A stretch of 64,000 bases of DNA, taken from contig NZ_CP135084.1 of NCBI RefSeq assembly GCF_032229285.1, positions 1,612,001 to 1,676,000 of the forward strand, written 5' to 3'. The notes under the pieces were generated by a model that did no database searches, was not told the origin of the DNA, and saw nothing but the letters and a program-made list of their open reading frames with translations. The position numbers were made by a program, and so were the translations under genes. Of the stretch, positions 29,136 through 37,161 are shown in pieces (within the stretch, counting starts at the first letter, position 1; every line of letters starts with the position of its first letter). The stretch comes from Rheinheimera sp. MMS21-TC3 (lineage in GTDB: Bacteria > Pseudomonadota > Gammaproteobacteria > Enterobacterales > Alteromonadaceae).

Positions 29136-29897
29136 TTATGCAGATAAAAAATCCTGTACTAGTCTAGTAAAAACAGCAGGCTTCTCGGCATGTAGCCAAT
29201 GACCGGTTCCTTGAATAATTTTAACTTTAGCTTTAGGGAAATGAGTAAGTATTTGCTCTTTATGTTCAGGCAAAATATAGTCTGACAATTCACCTTTAAT
29301 AAATAAACAATCGCCAGTAAATACGCCTTGTTGTTGCGGCTCGCCAATGATATTTGCATACTGCTCTACCAAGGTAGCTAAATTAAATCGCCAATTAAAG
29401 TTGTCATCCTGGTTATGCAAGCTTTTTAGCAAAAACTGGCGTACACCAAGCTCACTAATATATTTACTTAAATATTTATCGGCTTCGCTGCGGCTTTGAA
29501 TTTTATCTAGTGGGACTGAATTTAAGGCAGCTAAAATTTGTTGGTGCCTAGCAGGGTACACCACAGGCGCTACATCAGCTAAAATTAGTTTGTGCACGCG
29601 CTCTGGGTTAGCAAGCGCAAATGCCATGGCTAGTTTGCCCCCCATAGAGTGCCCTAATATAGATACTTTAGTTAAGCCTAAGTGTTCTAAGGTCTGTAGC
29701 AAGTCTTCGGCCATTAATGGGTAACTCATCTGCTCACTATGTGGCGATTGACCATGATTGCGAACATCAATGTTAATAACATGGTAATCTTCCGCAAGGC
29801 TGCGAGCAATAACACCTAAGTTTTCATAACTACCAAATAGGCCATGGATAAGTACTATAGGTTCGCCAGAACCAGTACAATGTGTATGTAATAGCAT
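29136..29897 (-). CDS. ybfF: Alpha/beta-hydrolase, YbfF-type esterase
   Basis: A 253-residue alpha/beta-hydrolase. The nucleophile elbow is GHSMGG at about residues 91-96, the oxyanion region HGLFGSYEN is near the start, and the catalytic His is in GTGHWLHAEKP near the end. E. coli YbfF hydrolyses short acyl esters and thioesters in vitro. Position between fldA-ybfE and seqA-pgm agrees with E. coli gene order. It is divergent from seqA. Confidence 0.9.
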   Translation of the reverse strand: MLLHTHCTGSGEPIVLIHGLFGSYENLGVIARSLAEDYHVINIDVRNHGQSPHSEQMSYPLMAEDLLQTLEHLGLTKVSILGHSMGGKLAMAFALANPERVHKLILADVAPVVYPARHQQILAALNSVPLDKIQSRSEADKYLSKYISELGVRQFLLKSLHNQDDNFNWRFNLATLVEQYANIIGEPQQQGVFTGDCLFIKGELSDYILPEHKEQILTHFPKAKVKIIQGTGHWLHAEKPAVFTRLVQDFLSA

Positions 29898-30005
29898 AGT
29901 AAACTCAATGAATATAAATGATAGCTAGTTTATCAAAGGATGTTGCTGGCGTCAGTCGATAAGGCTTTATATAATGTTAGAAATTTTTGTAGGTGGAATA
30001 AATAT

Positions 30006-30524
30006 ATGAAAACCATCGAAATTGATGAAGAGTTATATCAGTATATTGCTGGGCAAACACAGCAAATAGGTGAAAGCGCCTCAGATATTTTACGTAGGCT
30101 ATTATTGGGTGATGCACAAGCGGCTCTGCCGCAGGTTCAACCAGAGGCTCAATTAGCAACAGAACAGACAGCGAAAACCCCAGTTCAGACGTCGGTATTT
30201 GATTTAATTAATCGTCAAGAGTTACAAGCTGAATCTAGTGTGGTAGGTAGGTTTCTATTTATTTTATCCGTATTAGCCAGGGCACATGCTAAGCAGTTTC
30301 CAGCTGTGCTGGAGATTAAAGGACGTAATAGATTATATTTTGGCCGCTCTCATGATGAGTTATCTGAAGCGGGTAGTAGTACTAACCCTAAACAAATTCC
30401 TAATACGGAGTTTTGGGTAATGACTAACTCAAATACCACCCGTAAAAAGTTGATGCTAACAGAAGCAGCAATGAAATTAGGCTATACCGAGGTTGAAGCT
30501 GAGCGGATCCGCGATTTACTTTAA
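30006..30524 (+). CDS. seqA: Negative modulator of replication initiation SeqA
   Basis: A 172-residue protein. The frame extends to 29940, but ATG 30006 gives the conserved start MKTIEIDEELYQYIA and has AGGTGG upstream. The N-terminal part is the oligomerisation domain. The C-terminal DNA-binding domain contains TEFWVMTNSNTTRKKLML, which includes the residues that read hemimethylated GATC. SeqA sequesters new origins and organises DNA behind forks. It implies Dam methylation in this bacterium. pgm follows after 9 bases. Confidence 0.94.
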   Translation: MKTIEIDEELYQYIAGQTQQIGESASDILRRLLLGDAQAALPQVQPEAQLATEQTAKTPVQTSVFDLINRQELQAESSVVGRFLFILSVLARAHAKQFPAVLEIKGRNRLYFGRSHDELSEAGSSTNPKQIPNTEFWVMTNSNTTRKKLMLTEAAMKLGYTEVEAERIRDLL

Positions 30525-30533
30525 GGAATTATC

Positions 30534-32183
30534 ATGTCATTACATCCGTTAGCAGGCCAGGTTGTTCCTGCGGCCTTAGTGCCCAACATTAGTCGTTTAA
30601 TGACTGCCTATTATGTACTTGAACCAGATGTGTTTCAGTACCCAGAGCATAAAGTCAGCTTTGGCACCTCAGGCCATAGAGGCAGCGCTTTACAACATAC
30701 CTTCAATGAGCCTCATGTTTTAGTAATTTGCCAAGCTATTGCTGATTATCGTAAGCAACATGGTATTACAGGTCCTTTATTTTTAGGCAAAGATACCCAT
30801 GCCTTATCTGAGGCCGCTTTTGCTTCAGCACTTGAAGTGCTAATTGCTAATAAAATTCAGGTTTGTATTCAAAAAGATCTAGGCTATACGCCAACACCAG
30901 TTATTTCTCATGCTATTTTAAGTCAAAATAAAGGTCAAACTGAGCAGTTAGCCGATGGCATTGTGATTACCCCATCACACAATCCGCCTGAAGATGGCGG
31001 GATTAAATATAATCCACCTCATGGTGGGCCGGCAGGGACAGAGGTAACAGACTGGATTGAGCAGCGAGCTAATACTTTATTAAGTAAAGATTTAGAAGGC
31101 GTTAAAATGATGCCTTATCAATTAGCCTTGGCATCAGGTTATTGTCAGCATATTGATTATATTCAGCATTATGTTGATGATTTAGAAAATGTGATTGATA
31201 TGGCAGCTATTGCTAAAGCCAATATCAAGATAGCTGTTGATCCTATGGGCGGCTCGGGTATTGCTTATTGGCCGCGCATAGCAGAACGTTATGGTTTAAA
31301 TCTGACTATTGTCAATGACAAGGTAGACGCTGCTTTTGCTTTTATGCCGTTGGATAAAGATGGCAAAATCCGTATGGATTGCTCTTCTGCTTATGCCATG
31401 TCGAACTTAATAAAATTAAAAGATCAGTACGATATTGCTATTGGCAATGATCCAGACTTTGACCGCCATGGTATTGTCACCGCGACCGGTGGCTTAATGA
31501 ATCCAAATCATTACCTTGCTACAGCAATAAATTACTTATTAGCTAATAGACAACAGTGGCATTCTGATTTAGCTATAGGCAAAACCTTAGTTTCCAGCGC
31601 CTTAATTGATCGTGTTGTGGCAAGTCGAGGTTATACTTTATATGAAGTACCTGTTGGTTTTAAATGGTTTGTTGATGGCTTGCATCAAGCCAAATTAGCT
31701 TTTGCTGGCGAAGAAAGTGCAGGTGCTAGTTTTTTACGTTTTGATGGCACTGTGTGGTCTACTGATAAAGATGGTTTTATTTTGGGTTTATTAGCGGCAG
31801 AAATGCTAGCAAAAACGGGGGTTGATCCTTATCAGCAATACCAAGCTTTAACCCGAGAGCTAGGTGCTCCCTTGTACCAACGTCTTGATGTTACGGCTAC
31901 GTTAGAACAAAAGAATGCATTAAAAAATCTGGATATAACTAGTGTAAGTCAAACCCATTTAGCAGGTGATGAGATTACATCTGTGTTAACTTCGGCTTCA
32001 GGAAATAAAGCTGCTATTGGTGGGGTTAAAGTCGTCACTCGCAATGGTTGGTTTGCAGCACGGCCATCAGGCACAGAAGCGAGTTATAAAATATATTTAG
32101 AAAGCTTTGTTGACCAAGCACACTTATTACAGTTAGAGCAAGATGCAAAAAACTTTGTTAGCCAGGTTTTCACACAAATTTAG
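30534..32183 (+). CDS. pgm: Phosphoglucomutase (alpha-D-glucose)
   Basis: A 549-residue enzyme that interconverts glucose 1-phosphate and glucose 6-phosphate. The phospho-serine loop is [11 protein letters not shown], the magnesium loop is DPDFDRHG, the sugar loop is GEESAGASF and the phosphate loop is [12 protein letters not shown]. Length and N-terminus fit the bacterial Pgm of E. coli, where it also lies next to seqA. No clear terminator follows; a 101-base gap separates it from the methyltransferase gene. Confidence 0.96.
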   Translation: MSLHPLAGQVVPAALVPNISRLMTAYYVLEPDVFQYPEHKVSFGTSGHRGSALQHTFNEPHVLVICQAIADYRKQHGITGPLFLGKDTHALSEAAFASALEVLIANKIQVCIQKDLGYTPTPVISHAILSQNKGQTEQLADGIVITPSHNPPEDGGIKYNPPHGGPAGTEVTDWIEQRANTLLSKDLEGVKMMPYQLALASGYCQHIDYIQHYVDDLENVIDMAAIAKANIKIAVDPMGGSGIAYWPRIAERYGLNLTIVNDKVDAAFAFMPLDKDGKIRMDCSSAYAMSNLIKLKDQYDIAIGNDPDFDRHGIVTATGGLMNPNHYLATAINYLLANRQQWHSDLAIGKTLVSSALIDRVVASRGYTLYEVPVGFKWFVDGLHQAKLAFAGEESAGASFLRFDGTVWSTDKDGFILGLLAAEMLAKTGVDPYQQYQALTRELGAPLYQRLDVTATLEQKNALKNLDITSVSQTHLAGDEITSVLTSASGNKAAIGGVKVVTRNGWFAARPSGTEASYKIYLESFVDQAHLLQLEQDAKNFVSQVFTQI

Positions 32184-32222
32184 CAACTGTAACGCAACCT
32201 TAATGTAATAAAGTGGTTTCAA

Positions 32223-32246
32223 CAGTCTATAGCCAGTGCTAGACTG
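32223..32246. promoter_or_regulatory. Inverted repeat before the borosin-like operon
   Basis: CAGTCTA, 10-base spacer, TAGACTG: a perfect 7-bp inverted repeat 39 bases before the start of the methyltransferase gene. No T-tract follows, so it is not a normal terminator. It may be an operator or a leader hairpin. Confidence 0.45.
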
Positions 32247-32284
32247 CTGAATAATTGTAGAATTTAAAGCAAACAGGGAATAAG

Positions 32285-33094
32285 TTGCAAAAAGCTAGCT
32301 TAGTTTGTGTCGGTACTGGCATGACTTTAGGGGCGCATATTAGCCCAATATCTCGTAGTCACATTGAACAAGCTGATGTAGTCTTTGTACTAGTGTCTGA
32401 TGGTGTGACTGAACAATGGATTAGTCAGATGAATTCTGATGTCCGATCATTGCAACCATTTTATGCTGAGGGTAAGTCACGCATGGAGACTTATTATCAG
32501 ATGGTTGATGCAATGTTGGCACAGGTTAAATTAAATAAAAAAGTAGTAGGTGCTTTTTATGGTCACCCTGGTGTATTTGCTTGGGTGCCACACAATGCTA
32601 TTAAACAGGCCAAACAACTAGGCTTTTATGCCTATATGGAACCTGGGATATCAGCAGAAGATTGTTTAATCGCCGACCTAGGTATAGACCCCGGGCAATA
32701 TGGCTGTCAGCATTATGAAGCTAGCCAGTTTATGTTTTATCAACGAACGATTGATACTGCGGCTTATTTGATTTTATGGCAAGTAGGTGTAGCAGGTGAT
32801 AGGAGTTTAGCTAAATTTAGTACTAGTTCAGAATATAAACAATTATTAGTTGATTTGCTGGCTGACTATTACCCGCTAACACATGAGGTGATTTTATATG
32901 AAGCTAAAACCTTACCATTACAGCAACCGCGGATGGAATTTTTACCTTTAGCAAACTTGGCAGCAGCAAAAATGGATTTTAAAACTACCTTAGTGCTGCC
33001 GCCATGTCAAAAAATGCAATTAAATACCGATTTATTAAACCGCTTAGCGGCATTAGCGGCTAGTGAGCTATCAAACGATGCAGCTGACAAATAG
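32285..33094 (+). CDS. Split-borosin-type peptide backbone N-methyltransferase (SonM-like)
   Basis: A 269-residue protein of the tetrapyrrole methylase fold. It begins KASLVCVGTGMTLGAHIS and contains FYGHPGVFAWV and MEPGISAEDCLIADLGIDPG. These features fit SonM, the split borosin alpha-N-methyltransferase of Shewanella oneidensis, better than cobalamin or siroheme enzymes. Residues Tyr60, Arg66, Tyr70 and Tyr92 have exactly the spacing of the OphMA catalytic residues Tyr66, Arg72, Tyr76 and Tyr98, a constant offset of six. It should transfer methyl groups from SAM to backbone amides of a separate precursor. The start is TTG 32285 with AGGGA upstream. It overlaps the GNAT gene and heads an apparent four-gene operon. 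Confidence 0.8.
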   Translation: MQKASLVCVGTGMTLGAHISPISRSHIEQADVVFVLVSDGVTEQWISQMNSDVRSLQPFYAEGKSRMETYYQMVDAMLAQVKLNKKVVGAFYGHPGVFAWVPHNAIKQAKQLGFYAYMEPGISAEDCLIADLGIDPGQYGCQHYEASQFMFYQRTIDTAAYLILWQVGVAGDRSLAKFSTSSEYKQLLVDLLADYYPLTHEVILYEAKTLPLQQPRMEFLPLANLAAAKMDFKTTLVLPPCQKMQLNTDLLNRLAALAASELSNDAADK

Positions 33095-33611
33095 TGAGCA
33101 TATTTTAAGCTACTTTACATTTGAAACTACTAGGCTAAGTTTGCAGCCTGTAAACAGCTCTTCATTAGCTTTATTAGCTAATTTATATGGTTGCAATAAA
33201 ACTATGCGTTATATTGCACCACCACTTTCGTTGCATCAAACAGAGACTATGCTTAACCTGATGCTAAATAAACAAAAGCAAAACCAATATAATAGTTTAA
33301 TTTTAGCCATAAAACATAAAGTGACTGCTGATGATTATGGTATTTGTGGCTTACCTAATCTTGAATTAAATAATAAAACAGCTGAAATAGGCGTAATGTT
33401 ACTACCTATTGGTCAAGGCACAGGTGTAGCGGTAGAAGTAGTTCGCACTATCGTTGTTAAACTGCTTAATTTAGGAATAGAGACAATTTATATGCAAATA
33501 GATCCAAAAAATAAAGCGGCGATCATAGCTGCAACTAAATCCGGTTTTATAGCTTGTCGTTTAACTGGTCGTTATGTCTATCAAGATGCAGTTAAAATAA
33601 ATTTTAATTAA
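33063..33611 (+). CDS. GNAT-family N-acetyltransferase (RimJ/RimL-like)
   Basis: A 182-residue protein of the Acetyltransf_3 type. The N-terminal ETTRLSLQPV strand, the core strand IGVMLLPIGQGTG with its acetyl-CoA loop (Q/G-x-G-T/x-G), and the C-terminal IDPKNKAAIIAATKSGF block are typical of GNATs that use RimJ/RimL-like folds. GTG 33063 or ATG 33078 may be the start; both lie inside the end of the methyltransferase gene, so translation is probably coupled. Placed between the methyltransferase and the candidate precursor, it could acetylate the peptide or provide self-protection. This is inference. Confidence 0.72.
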   Translation: MSYQTMQLTNSEHILSYFTFETTRLSLQPVNSSSLALLANLYGCNKTMRYIAPPLSLHQTETMLNLMLNKQKQNQYNSLILAIKHKVTADDYGICGLPNLELNNKTAEIGVMLLPIGQGTGVAVEVVRTIVVKLLNLGIETIYMQIDPKNKAAIIAATKSGFIACRLTGRYVYQDAVKINFN

Positions 33612-33643
33612 CTCAAACAATAAACTTTAACAGGGACGTATTA

Positions 33644-34003
33644 ATGAATAATGTTATCAATATACTTGAAAATATCGCCAATAATGCTGCATTAACAACA
33701 GCAACGCCGGACGAGCTGCAGCAGTTATTGCATACTGAAATTAGCGATACTAAGGTGTTAGCAGCACTGCAGCAGCAAAATGTTTATGAGTTAGAAATAG
33801 CGTTAAAAGCTAGAACTGGATTAGTTTGCGGGATCATGCCTGCAGAAGAACCACAAAAGCAACCTGATGAAGAGCCTAAAAAACAACCATCTGAAGAGCC
33901 TAAGCCAACAAAAAAGTCGCACGAAAACTCAGTACGAAATGATAAAATACCGACTGAAGAACAATCAAATACAAATGAGCCAATATTGGCTAATGTAGGA
34001 TAA
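33644..34003 (+). CDS. Candidate split-borosin precursor protein (SonA-like)
   Basis: A 119-residue protein that I do not recognise as a known family by motif alone. Residues 1-57 are helical and follow the helix order of the SonA borosin-binding domain: AL near 16-17, a helix after PDEL at 22, SDTKVLAALQQQ at 34-45 and YELEIALKA at 48-56. Next comes a short hydrophobic stretch GLVCGIM (59-65), which falls where the SonA core lies, then a Pro/Glu/Lys tail with three EEP-type repeats (EEPQKQPD, EEPKKQPS, EEPKPTKK) and a C-terminus PILANVG. Core candidates are 59-65 or 113-119. ATG has AGGGA 8 bases upstream. No signal peptide. Confidence 0.6.
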   Translation: MNNVINILENIANNAALTTATPDELQQLLHTEISDTKVLAALQQQNVYELEIALKARTGLVCGIMPAEEPQKQPDEEPKKQPSEEPKPTKKSHENSVRNDKIPTEEQSNTNEPILANVG

Positions 34004-34007
34004 ACAC

Positions 34008-35777
34008 TTGGCACTCTTAAAGTTAGTGATAAAAACGGCTCTGTTTATTGTTTTTTTGTTTGGTATGGCTTTGCCTAGTTTTGCATTACAAAAAGATAGA
34101 AACTCGCCTGAAGCGACAGCTAGCATTGCTGAAAAGCTAGCCTATGCTGACTTAATAAAAAGCTCTCAGCCAGCCAACTTATCAAAAATACTCATTGAAA
34201 TTAGTGAAAGCAAATTAAGTTTGTCAAAGACTGAGCATGATTATTACCAATACTTATATGGTTATTCACTTGCTTATAATGGTAAGCATTTAGCTGCTAT
34301 TGGCGTACTTAAAAATATTATCGATAGTGAAGATAAAGAATTAGCTTATCGCTCAATAGCCGTTATTTCTAATAGTTATCTGTTAATAAAACAGTATATG
34401 GACGTATTTTATTATCTAGATAAATTAGATGAGCTAGAAAAATTTGTTACTACTCCGTCGGCTCTTGAAAATGGCATAGGCGTAAAGTCAATGTTATACA
34501 ATACCTTAGGGGTTTATAGCTTAGCCAAGTCTTATGCTTTACAGCTAATAGAAAATGCTCAAGATCCTAGGTATAAATGTATTGGTTATCAACTTTATGC
34601 GGATAGCTTATTAAACTTGGATGAAAAAGTTGAATTTGAACGTATTTACCCTGTTGCTATTGATTCATGTAGCTCAGTAAATGAGATGCTATGGGCTACT
34701 ATTATTCATGCTTATAAAATAGAGTTTTTATTAAAGGAGCAGAATTTTAGCGGCGCTTTATTAATGTTAGATAAACAGATGCCTGCTGTTAAAGCGACTA
34801 AGTATCCTTTTATCAATACTATATATTATGCGTTTTACGCTTATGCATACAATGGTTTAAATTATCACGAAAGAGCATTAGAAAGCGCTAATCTTGCTTT
34901 GAATACAGGTGAGATTGTAAGTATTCATAAAGCTCATTTAAGAGCTTATGAAGCCCAATATCAAGCTTATCGTGAGCTAGGAGACAGTGAGGCTGCATTA
35001 AAAAGTCTAGAAGAGTTTAGTGATGTTAATCAAACTTATAATAATGATCGATTATCTCAACAAAAAGCTTTTTACTTAGCCAGAGGTGAAATACAAAGTA
35101 AAAATCAGCGTATAGCCTTATTAGATAAAGATAATGAAGTACTGTTGTTGCAAAAGAACATTTATGAGCAAGAAGTTAAAAACCACCGTTTAGTAATGAC
35201 TTTATTAGTAGTAGTACTTTTTATTGCTAGTGTGTTAGCTGTTCGAGCAGTACTTGGCCGCAAACGCTTTAAATTATTAGCAGAATTTGATCATTTAACT
35301 GGGATCAGTAACCGTTATCACTTTAATAACCAAGCAAAAATTTCCTTAGAATATTGCCAAAAAAATAATAAGGCGGTGTCATTAATATTATTTGATCTAG
35401 ACAGTTTTAAACGTATTAATGATGAATATGGCCATGTAACCGGCGATTGGGCCTTGCGACAAGTGGTTAAAGCCTGCCGTAACTTTATGCGCAATAATGA
35501 CGTTTTTGGCCGGATAGGTGGTGAGGAGTTTGCTATTCTATTGCCTGGTTGCCAGCCAGATAAAGCCATGTTGCTGGCCGAGATTTGCCGAGAAGCTATT
35601 AATTCAATCGACACAGCAGAAAGCGGTTATAGCTTTATACTCAGTGCTAGCTTTGGTGTCAGTAATTCAGCGAGTTCTGGTTATCAATTAAAACAACTAT
35701 TGGCTGATGCTGATCACGCTATGTACCAAGCAAAAAAATCAGGTAAGGATCGGGTTGAGGAGTTTGCTGCACTTTAA
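34008..35777 (+). CDS. Membrane diguanylate cyclase with periplasmic TPR-like region
   Basis: A 589-residue protein. A signal/anchor segment lies at about 6-26, and a mainly helical TPR-like sensor region runs from about 45 to 385. A membrane helix at about 394-415 is followed by a GGDEF domain (FDHLTGISNRYHF to the end). The active site is intact (GGEEF) and the inhibitory I-site RNND lies five residues before it. It should make cyclic di-GMP in response to a periplasmic signal. The start is TTG 34008, with AGGAT 7 bases upstream in the end of the precursor gene, which suggests co-expression with the borosin-like genes. Confidence 0.85.
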   Translation: MALLKLVIKTALFIVFLFGMALPSFALQKDRNSPEATASIAEKLAYADLIKSSQPANLSKILIEISESKLSLSKTEHDYYQYLYGYSLAYNGKHLAAIGVLKNIIDSEDKELAYRSIAVISNSYLLIKQYMDVFYYLDKLDELEKFVTTPSALENGIGVKSMLYNTLGVYSLAKSYALQLIENAQDPRYKCIGYQLYADSLLNLDEKVEFERIYPVAIDSCSSVNEMLWATIIHAYKIEFLLKEQNFSGALLMLDKQMPAVKATKYPFINTIYYAFYAYAYNGLNYHERALESANLALNTGEIVSIHKAHLRAYEAQYQAYRELGDSEAALKSLEEFSDVNQTYNNDRLSQQKAFYLARGEIQSKNQRIALLDKDNEVLLLQKNIYEQEVKNHRLVMTLLVVVLFIASVLAVRAVLGRKRFKLLAEFDHLTGISNRYHFNNQAKISLEYCQKNNKAVSLILFDLDSFKRINDEYGHVTGDWALRQVVKACRNFMRNNDVFGRIGGEEFAILLPGCQPDKAMLLAEICREAINSIDTAESGYSFILSASFGVSNSASSGYQLKQLLADADHAMYQAKKSGKDRVEEFAAL

Positions 35778-35869
35778 TCTAGTGCCGGTGTTATGTTGTG
35801 GCTAAGAATTTTGCCTGTTGTCTAAACTAGGATAGAATTAAGCCAGTTTAGATAATAGGAGGTAAGTCA

Positions 35870-36916
35870 ATGGTAGAAAATGTTATTCCTCAATATGATT
35901 TTTTAGCATTAAGTTTAGCTAACCCTGTCCAGTTAGCGGCGCAAAAGTTTTTATTGACCAATCAAACTGAAGTAGAAATATACGACACAGGAATAATTGC
36001 TTTTCAACCGGCTAATTCTAATATAACTAAAGATATTGTTTTGTCTTGTGGTATTCATGGTAATGAAACCGCACCAATTGAAATCTGTGCTGAATTAGTT
36101 CGAGATATATTACAAGAGACCTTAACTCTTCAGCATCGCTTATTAGTTATCTTTGGCAATCTACCCGCGATGTTAGCTGAAAAGCGTGAGATTACCGAGA
36201 ATTTGAATCGTTTATTTTCAGGCCACCATAGTTTAGGCGATGCCGCAATAAACCCTGAGCGACTTCGTGCTAAAGCAATTGAAGATTATGTTAGTCAGTT
36301 TTATCAAAATACTGTTAATAGTGCTAATCCACGGCAGCGTATCTTGTACGACTTACATACTGCTATTCGTGGTTCAAGGTTTGAAAAGTTCGCAGTCTAT
36401 CCTTATTTACATGGCAAACCATGGCATAAAGACCAGTTTGAGTTTTTACAGGCTTGCGATGTTACTACTGTTTTATTAATGCACACCCCTGCATCAACAT
36501 TTAGTTATTATGCATCTAATACCCACGGCGCGGATTCTTTTACTATTGAATTAGGTAAAGTACGGCCTTTTGGTCAAAACGATATGGCACGTTTTAGCAA
36601 GGTACGACAAAGCTTACGTGATTTAGTCAGTTTGCCAGAAGTAGCCACAAAACCTTTTGTTGAGTCAGATTTTGCTTTGTATCAAGTATCCCGTGCCATT
36701 AATAAGCAAACCGAAGCTTTTAGCTTAAACTTTGCGAGTGATGTGGAAAACTTTACCTCTTATCCGGTAGGAACCTTATTGGCGACTGATAGTGAAATAG
36801 AGCACAGAGTTGAACAAGAAGGTGAGGCTATAATATTTCCTAATGCCAATGTTGCTATTGGTCAGCGGTCTATGCTGATGGTAGTGCCAACAACGGTTAG
36901 CCAGCATTTAATTTAA
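35870..36916 (+). CDS. astE: Succinylglutamate desuccinylase
   Basis: A 348-residue zinc carboxypeptidase-like enzyme, last step of the AST arginine pathway (N-succinylglutamate to succinate and glutamate). Zinc ligands are in GIHGNETAPIE (HxxE) and in LYDLHTAIRGS; the later TIELGKVRPFG supplies the catalytic Glu. AGGAGG lies 8 bases before the ATG. The other ast genes are not in this window. Glutamate produced here would feed the NAD-glutamate dehydrogenase at the end of the window. Confidence 0.93.
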   Translation: MVENVIPQYDFLALSLANPVQLAAQKFLLTNQTEVEIYDTGIIAFQPANSNITKDIVLSCGIHGNETAPIEICAELVRDILQETLTLQHRLLVIFGNLPAMLAEKREITENLNRLFSGHHSLGDAAINPERLRAKAIEDYVSQFYQNTVNSANPRQRILYDLHTAIRGSRFEKFAVYPYLHGKPWHKDQFEFLQACDVTTVLLMHTPASTFSYYASNTHGADSFTIELGKVRPFGQNDMARFSKVRQSLRDLVSLPEVATKPFVESDFALYQVSRAINKQTEAFSLNFASDVENFTSYPVGTLLATDSEIEHRVEQEGEAIIFPNANVAIGQRSMLMVVPTTVSQHLI

Positions 36917-36990
36917 ATAGGCAGTAAATTTATACTGACAGTTTAATAGCAATATTATGGCCTAATTAACAGTGCTAGGTTGCAATGCAC

Positions 36991-37006
36991 TTTACGTAAA
37001 GGTAAA
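36991..37006. promoter_or_regulatory. LiuR-like operator before the bkd operon
   Basis: TTTACGTAAAGGTAAA matches a TTTACGTWWACGTAAA type site with one mismatch; within it CTTTACGTAAAG (36990-37001) is a perfect palindrome. A TATAAT box follows at 37018-37023. The same style of site lies between ETF-QO and etfBA. Regulation by LiuR is inferred from the remembered consensus and from gene function. Confidence 0.6.
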
Positions 37007-37017
37007 GTTGCGCCGAT

Positions 37018-37023
37018 TATAAT
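37018..37023 (+). promoter_or_regulatory. Probable -10 box of the bkd operon
   Basis: A perfect TATAAT 11 bases after the palindromic site. No good -35 box lies at normal distance, which would fit a promoter that depends on a bound regulator. Confidence 0.5.
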
Positions 37024-37161
37024 CAGAACAAACCGGTACCAGACTGTGTCTGACATAAACGGGGAAACGCATATAAGTTGCGGTAAAGATGAGTGCTCTA
37101 TAGTTTTTTAATGGCACTTTGATCAACATGTCTATCATGTATAACAAATAAGAGACACCCT

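Noticed and set aside
32285..33094. Cobalamin or siroheme methyltransferase, or RsmI
   Set aside because: The fold is shared, but the Tyr/Arg/Tyr/Tyr spacing and the neighbouring precursor-like gene fit the borosin class better; no cobalamin or heme genes are nearby.
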